Of a stretch of 64,000 bases of DNA, positions 59,584 through 64,000 are shown in pieces (positions within the stretch are counted from its first letter, which is position 1; each line of letters starts with the position of its first letter). Origin of the DNA: Pseudomonas cremoris (GTDB lineage Bacteria; Pseudomonadota; Gammaproteobacteria; Pseudomonadales; Pseudomonadaceae); contig NZ_JAAXCY010000015.1 in NCBI RefSeq assembly GCF_014230465.1, positions 89,801-153,800 of the forward strand, read 5' to 3'. Below the pieces are notes generated by a model, which saw only the letters and a program-made list of their open reading frames with translations, had not been told where the DNA came from and did no database searches. The translations under genes and the position numbers were made by a program.

Positions 59584-61383
59584 TCAGGCCGGAACGGCAG
59601 CGTGATGCTCGCGACGGTGCGCCGCTTCACTGGACTGGCTCTCGCCGTGCATCTCCGCCAGGCGGGTGATGAACTCGTCGACGAACACCCGCATGTCGGC
59701 GCTGACTTCCTTGTTGCGCGTGATCAGGCGGTTGTAGCCAAACAGCGCGGGAATCGCGACGAACAGGCCCATGGCCGTGGCCAGCAAGGCCGCCGCCATA
59801 CCCGGGGCAATCGCGTTGATGTTCACGTCACCGGCCATGGCCGTGCCGAGGAACACCACCATGATCCCCAGCACCGTCCCGAGCAGGCCGATATACGGGC
59901 CGCCGGCGATGGCGTTGGACAGGGTCGAAAGCTTGGAGCTCAGTTGCTGGTTTTCACGGGTACGCACGCCGTCCATGGAGCAACGGATGGCTTCGATGGT
60001 CGCAGCCGAGACCGACGAGGTGTCGGCACCTTGGGCGCGACGGGTGCGGATCTCCTTGACCGCCACCAGGTACAGCCGCCACAGCGAAGAGTGGGTCAGG
60101 CGCTCACTCAGTTGAGCGTCATCGGCATACATTTCCAGGCGGGTGCCGATCTGCGCGAAGTGCTCGCGAAATACCTCGTTGGCACTGCTCACACGGCTGA
60201 CCTGGCGGTTCTTGCGCAGCATGATGACCCACGACTGGAACATCATCGCCACCAGCACCAGGATGATCACCCAGGCATCCACCGGCACGGCGTTGAGCAA
60301 GAAGCCCAGGCTGCCGAAACCGAAGCCCGACTGCTCTTCATCCACACCGTAGGCCACCAGTTTCGACTCGGCGCCCTGTGCGCTGGCGTCGGCCAGCAGC
60401 AGCGTGGCCGGGCGTGCCACTTTGGACAGGCGCAGCTCATCGATGGCCCCGGCGAATGGCTGATGCGTGCTGCCCGCGTCGGGCAGGTCCGCACCCAGCG
60501 CCAGTTGAGTATTGAATGCCGGCATCGCCACAGCGAGGTTGGCGGTTTCACGACCATTCACATACAGCGTGACTTTTTCACCCTCGGCGGTGAACGCCAG
60601 GTGCTGCCATTGGCCGGGGTTCAGCGGTTGGCTCGACACGGCGCGCTGGCCGTCGATTTCCACAAATGGCGTGCCCTGGTTCAGCCCCAACAGCAGGCTG
60701 TGGGGGCCGTCGCGACGGGCCAATACCACTTGCTCGCCACTGGCCTGGTCCAGACGCAGCCAGGCGCTAAAAGTGAATGCACCAGCGGCGGCGTGTTGCA
60801 GCGATGGGCTGGCCGGCAACATCAGCGGTTGGCCGCTGAACTGCAGGGCGCGACCGATCACACCGTCGATGCTTGCGCCGGTGGCGTTGAGCGCGGTGTT
60901 GGCATAGGCCGTGGTGTCCCGTGGCGGCGTGCCGTTGGCACCGTCAAAGTGATAAAGCGCGGTGTAGCTCGGGTCGAACGTCAACTGGCCGTTACCGGTG
61001 GCCGGGGCCTTCTGGTTGCCGTAGTACATCCACAGCTCTTGGCGTTGGCCACCTTCGACCTTGGGCACATCCACCCAGATCAACGCCATGCCCATCAACG
61101 GGTCGAAGCTTTCGATCTGGTGGTTGAACACGGTCTTGTCATCAGCGCTGACAAAGCGCAAATCAGCGCCGTCGTCTTTCACGCCATCAAAGGTGAAGTT
61201 GCCGGTGTGCAGGCGCACCAGCAGCGCGGTGCGGCCCAGGGCCTGGTTGATCGCGGCGCCTTGGGCGGTGGTGTCCACGGTGATCTGCTTGCGGTAATGC
61301 CAGTCGTCCTGCCACCAGGCATGGGCGGTGGCCGGGAGCGCGAAGCCCAGGCAGATCAACAGGCTCAGGAATAGGCGTTGCAT
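59584..61383 (-). CDS. exbB: ExbB/TolQ protein with extracytoplasmic DUF2341-LamG extension
   Basis: A 599-residue protein with signal peptide (LFLSLLICLGFALPATAHA). The first 340 residues carry a DUF2341 domain (WWQDDWHYRKQITVDTTAQG) and a LamG/concanavalin-like domain (ALYHFDGANGTPPRDTTAY, then FTFSAWLRLDQASGEQ). The remaining part is a MotA/TolQ/ExbB proton channel (IAGGPYIGLLGTVLGIMVVF, then GMAAALLATAMGLFVAIPAL). The extension could bind a carbohydrate or protein in the periplasm. It follows the TpsB gene by 24 bases. Confidence 0.85.
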   Translation of the reverse strand: MQRLFLSLLICLGFALPATAHAWWQDDWHYRKQITVDTTAQGAAINQALGRTALLVRLHTGNFTFDGVKDDGADLRFVSADDKTVFNHQIESFDPLMGMALIWVDVPKVEGGQRQELWMYYGNQKAPATGNGQLTFDPSYTALYHFDGANGTPPRDTTAYANTALNATGASIDGVIGRALQFSGQPLMLPASPSLQHAAAGAFTFSAWLRLDQASGEQVVLARRDGPHSLLLGLNQGTPFVEIDGQRAVSSQPLNPGQWQHLAFTAEGEKVTLYVNGRETANLAVAMPAFNTQLALGADLPDAGSTHQPFAGAIDELRLSKVARPATLLLADASAQGAESKLVAYGVDEEQSGFGFGSLGFLLNAVPVDAWVIILVLVAMMFQSWVIMLRKNRQVSRVSSANEVFREHFAQIGTRLEMYADDAQLSERLTHSSLWRLYLVAVKEIRTRRAQGADTSSVSAATIEAIRCSMDGVRTRENQQLSSKLSTLSNAIAGGPYIGLLGTVLGIMVVFLGTAMAGDVNINAIAPGMAAALLATAMGLFVAIPALFGYNRLITRNKEVSADMRVFVDEFITRLAEMHGESQSSEAAHRREHHAAVPA

Positions 61384-61407
61384 GGGTGAAATCTCCGAAA
61401 GAAAAAG

Positions 61408-63030
61408 TCAGAAAGTCGCCTGCACACTGAAGTGCAGTCGCGAGTCCTGTTTCTGGGTGTTCGGTCCATCGAGCAGCGGGTAGCCCCAATCCAGGCTGCC
61501 GGACAACCATTTGCTCAAACTGGCGCGGGTGCCGAGGCCGACACTGGCCAGGCTGTATTCGTCTTCTTGCTCAGGCAGTGGGTCGTGCAGACGCAGGCGC
61601 GCACCTTCGGCGAACGCATAAAAGCGCCACTCCTTCACGTAACTGCCCATGTACTTGGCCAGCGACGGCGTACGCAGTTCCTGGGAAAGCAAGTAGCCCT
61701 CGTCACCGGTGCGCTCCGCCGCCAGATAGCCGCGTACCGAGGTGGCGCCGCCCGCGGAATATTGCTCGTTGGACACCAGTGGCCCCGAAGCCAGCTGGAA
61801 CGCTGTCTTGGTTGCCGACTGCCAATCATTGGCAAAGGTGTAGGTGTAATTCAGGTCGCCCTTGAGCACCGCAAAACTGGCGCTGGCCTTGTAGCGCTTG
61901 TAGTCGAACTCTTCGGCGTCGCTGCCATAGCCAAAGAAGGCACGGGTGCCTACCACCAGGTTCAGGCCCAGGCCCAACTGGGATTGCTCGGTGTAGCGAT
62001 AGCCGTTGTAGCCGAGGGTGAACGGCGCGTATTTGAGAGGCACCTGGTCACTGCTGGAGCCGAATTTCATCTCTTCATCGAAGTCTTTGAAGTCGATGCC
62101 CAATGAGAACGAATTGGCCCAGGCTTCGGTGGCCGGCAGGCTGTAGATCGCCGACACGCCGTAGGAATGGCCCTTGCCCAACACGTTGCTGCCACCGAGG
62201 GTGGCGATGTTGCTGTCGGACTGGTAGCCGGAGAACTGCAAGGTCCAGCGCTCATCCAGCGGCGCACTGTAGGAGCCCGACCAGACCTTGGCGTTGTTGC
62301 TGTCCTGGGGCGCCGTGAAATAGGTCAGGGAAATGCTGTGGCCCAGTTGCCAGAGGTTGTCGTAGCCCAGGGTTGCGACCGAGCGCAGCTCTTTGGTGTC
62401 GGCACTGTAGTCGTTGTTCAGACCGAGGCTGGCGTGCCAGGGGTTCTGGTCTTCCACCTGCAAGTCCACGTCCATGGTGCCGGGGCGCTGGCCCTCACGC
62501 ACAAGCGGCGTGACCTGGCGACCGGCACCGCGGTTGAGCCCGGCGAGCTGGGTTTGCACCGTGGTGAAATCCGGTACCGCGCCTTCCTTGAGCCCCGGCA
62601 CTTCATCGCGAATTTCTACCGGCGAGTAATGCTTGGCACCCACCACACGCACCCGGCCAACCTTGGTTTCGCTGACTTGCAGGTAGACGATGCCGTCATC
62701 GACCTTCTGCTCCGGCAACTCGACAAACACCGACTGGTAGCCACGCGCCTGGTAGATCTTTTGCAGTGCGTCACGGGCCCCCTCGATATCATCCAAGGTC
62801 TTTTGCGGGCCGAGAAACGGGTACACCGCTTCTTCAATCGCCGCCGCATCGAGCACGGTATTGCCGCGCACGAAGTACTCATTGACGTCTACCCGGCGTG
62901 CCGCAACGGCCTCTTCCGCCAACGCGGGTTGAGCCAAGGCCCCCAGCGTCAGGCAGCACAGCACCAGCGTTGACTTGAACAGATGCTCCACACCGCCCCC
63001 TGATTCTCTAAGTTTTTGCGCCATCGCCAT
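61408..63030 (-). CDS. pdtB: TpsB outer-membrane transporter (ShlB/FhaC/HecB family)
   Basis: A 540-residue protein with an N-terminal signal (LVLCCLTLGALAQPALAEE). A POTRA_2-type region follows (YFVRGNTVLDAAAIEEAVYPFLG, then DALQKIYQARGYQSVFVELP). The C-terminal beta-barrel has GGATSVRGYLAAERTGD, the ShlB signature with VRGY, and ends HFSVQATF. TpsB proteins secrete one dedicated exoprotein. The neighbours match PdtB of P. aeruginosa, but no TpsA gene is visible on either side. Start chosen at 63030, 20 bases after the phdA-like gene. Confidence 0.83.
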   Translation of the reverse strand: MAMAQKLRESGGGVEHLFKSTLVLCCLTLGALAQPALAEEAVAARRVDVNEYFVRGNTVLDAAAIEEAVYPFLGPQKTLDDIEGARDALQKIYQARGYQSVFVELPEQKVDDGIVYLQVSETKVGRVRVVGAKHYSPVEIRDEVPGLKEGAVPDFTTVQTQLAGLNRGAGRQVTPLVREGQRPGTMDVDLQVEDQNPWHASLGLNNDYSADTKELRSVATLGYDNLWQLGHSISLTYFTAPQDSNNAKVWSGSYSAPLDERWTLQFSGYQSDSNIATLGGSNVLGKGHSYGVSAIYSLPATEAWANSFSLGIDFKDFDEEMKFGSSSDQVPLKYAPFTLGYNGYRYTEQSQLGLGLNLVVGTRAFFGYGSDAEEFDYKRYKASASFAVLKGDLNYTYTFANDWQSATKTAFQLASGPLVSNEQYSAGGATSVRGYLAAERTGDEGYLLSQELRTPSLAKYMGSYVKEWRFYAFAEGARLRLHDPLPEQEDEYSLASVGLGTRASLSKWLSGSLDWGYPLLDGPNTQKQDSRLHFSVQATF

Positions 63031-63050
63031 TTGTACGGCGTTTGGCCTGC

Positions 63051-63653
63051 TCAATTGTTGGTGGTCGAAAGATGGCTGTGCCGTGCCAGCCAGGTGTGCA
63101 GCAAGGCGAAGTTCAGCGAGAACTCCGGCATGTGCAGCAAGGCGCCACAAAACACTTCACCGATGATTTTCTGGATGAGTTGCACCGCACGCGGGTTGTT
63201 CAGCAGCGTGGCGATGTCGCGGGTCAGCAGGTGGGTGCTCCAGACCTTCTGGTTGAGGTCCAGGCCGACGAACCAGCGGAACAGCAGGTTGTAGTTGAGC
63301 TGTTCGTGCAGTTGCTGTTCGCTGGGTACCGAATACAGCAGTTGCAGCAGCAGGATGTGCACCAGGGTGTGCGGCGCAATCGACATGCCCGGTTCGGCCA
63401 GTAGCGCGTCGCGATGCTGGTCGATGACCTCGTCGATCTGCGGGCGCAACAACACCAGCGAATGGCCCGCGGGGATGTAGTTGGAGACTTCCTTGAGGGC
63501 GCCTTGCCAGTCTTCCTGGGAGACGATCCACACCCACGGCGCGCCGTAGCGGTACACCGAAACCGGCTTTTTGCGCGCAGCTTCGACGATCTTCGACAGG
63601 CGCTGGTCGAGCTCCTGCATGCCGACTTTCGAGTAACGTTCCATAGTTCCCAT
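63051..63653 (-). CDS. PhdA-like protein: Phd-type N-terminus with transposase-like helical domain
   Basis: A 200-residue protein from ATG 63653 with AGGAG 8 bases upstream. The first 50 residues (YSKVGMQELDQRLSKIVEAA, then VSVYRYGAPWVWIVSQEDW) look like a Phd/YefM antitoxin fold. The following region contains LLYSVPSEQQLHEQLNYNLL and FRWFVGLDLN, the hallmark of the N-terminal domain of IS5-like transposases (DUF772), without the DDE catalytic part. Its position before TpsB/ExbBD matches P. aeruginosa PA0691 (PhdA), reported to limit prophage-mediated lysis in biofilms. The function here is by analogy. Confidence 0.7.
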   Translation of the reverse strand: MGTMERYSKVGMQELDQRLSKIVEAARKKPVSVYRYGAPWVWIVSQEDWQGALKEVSNYIPAGHSLVLLRPQIDEVIDQHRDALLAEPGMSIAPHTLVHILLLQLLYSVPSEQQLHEQLNYNLLFRWFVGLDLNQKVWSTHLLTRDIATLLNNPRAVQLIQKIIGEVFCGALLHMPEFSLNFALLHTWLARHSHLSTTNN

Positions 63654-63662
63654 ATGCCCCAC

Positions 63663-63814
63663 TCCTGGCGTCCTGCTGACGGCTTTGGAGACGACTTTTG
63701 ATCGTGTCCAGCGCGTTACATAGGGGAGACGGGGGTGGCTGGGAGCTACCGAACTTTTGTCATGAAAGCTTCATTTTTGATTGGATGGGGGGCAATTTTT
63801 TTGGGCGCTTTTGG
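63663..63814. other. Upstream region of the pdt-like operon
   Basis: This must hold the promoter of the PhdA-TpsB-Exb operon. A CTTTCATGAC element on the minus strand (about 63758-63770) resembles one half of a Pho box, but the second half is not convincing. No TpsA coding sequence is present. Confidence 0.4.
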
Positions 63815-64000
63815 GGGGCGTACATATCCATTGTTTGGGTAACGGCTGCCTATGGTTCCGCTCTTACAGCGGCTCACTTTTGAAGAGCGCAAAAGTAAGC
63901 AAAACGCTTCGCCCCACCACTCGGCACCTCGCCTAGGCTCGGTGTGCCCTCTCTCCGGCTTGAATCCGTGGGCCGCCGCGATGGGCCATCCCTGGCCCAG
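63815..64000. repeat. Probable dispersed Pseudomonas intergenic repeat, truncated by window end
   Basis: The stretch containing GTTCCGCTCTTACAGCGG, GGCACCTCGCCTAGGCTCGG and GATGGGCCATCCCTGGCCCA resembles a sequence I recall as recurring between genes in many P. fluorescens-group genomes. It encodes no clear protein. GGGCCATCC...GGCCCA near the end forms a short inverted repeat. It continues past the window, so its full extent is unknown. Confidence 0.45.

Noticed and set aside
59602..61374. Long plus-strand open frame (590 codons) opposite exbB
   Set aside because: ExbB/TolQ and LamG motifs on the minus strand are decisive; the other frame is a compositional shadow.
63758..63770. Pho box upstream of the PhdA-like gene
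   Set aside because: Only one CTTTCAT-like half is visible; the second CTGTCAT repeat 11 bases away is missing, so it was not listed as a regulatory feature.

Overview
The window is chromosomal DNA from a fluorescent Pseudomonas, most likely of the P. fluorescens group. The evidence is a near-identical AmiE, NrtR-controlled NAD genes, an MtlR/MtlE pair, a pyoverdine-synthetase fragment behind a PvdS-like box, and at least seven copies of the GTGGGAGCGGGCTTGCTCGCGA REP/REPIN family between genes. There are no rRNA or tRNA genes, no CRISPR array and no intact insertion sequence. Coding is dense on both strands.

Layout. (1) 1-2000: a junction between the start of a pyoverdine-type NRPS and the middle of a PTS-EIIC membrane protein, then a HicAB toxin-antitoxin pair. 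(2) 2000-5235: an MFS exporter divergent from a TetR repressor with two identical-type operators, then a MATE pump. (3) 5273-18263: an amide/urea utilisation island. It holds a Clp-like ATPase, aliphatic amidase, FmdB, formamidase and UrtEDCBA transporter, divergent from a giant NCS1-permease/hybrid histidine kinase and its LuxR-type response regulator. An unusual array of 11-bp-phased TACGT/ACGTA half-sites separates the two units. (4) 18415-25927: an IclR regulator and an ABC transporter fused into one operon with an HcnABC/opine-oxidase-like dehydrogenase. (5) 25928-29454: nadE-pncB-pncA divergent from nrtR. (6) 29599-32803: SDR-mtlE divergent from mtlR, with the transporter permeases and ATPase missing. 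(7) 32895-38854: a quinone-oxidoreductase/XapX pair, AraC regulator, metallothionein, two YdcZ-type membrane proteins with a LysR regulator, a broken Phd antitoxin, and MntH. (8) 38896-46219: an alpha/beta hydrolase-UPF0174 fusion, then an AraC regulator divergent from a crotonase / AurF-like diiron oxygenase / AsnB-like amidotransferase / EamA exporter operon. This operon looks like a small uncharacterised biosynthetic cluster. (9) 46244-53526: HigBA, a KefB/C-type antiporter, esterase, cobF with a histidine phosphatase, and a DUF4865/LysR pair. (10) 53589-63653: a LysR-controlled two-partner-secretion plus ExbB/ExbD/TonB-like locus matching the P. aeruginosa pdt/PhdA locus, but with no TpsA exoprotein gene next to it. 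The window ends in what looks like a dispersed Pseudomonas intergenic repeat.

How the genes work together. In the amide island the kinase probably senses an amide, urea or related solute through its permease domain and phosphorylates the LuxR-type regulator. That regulator would bind the phased half-sites to switch on uptake (Urt) and hydrolysis (FmdA, AmiE) to ammonia. The 41.5-46.2 kb operon combines acyl-CoA chemistry, N- or C-oxygenation, amide formation and export under one AraC regulator, and is the best candidate for an undescribed system. All functional statements come from motif recognition and recalled family knowledge; no database search was run.
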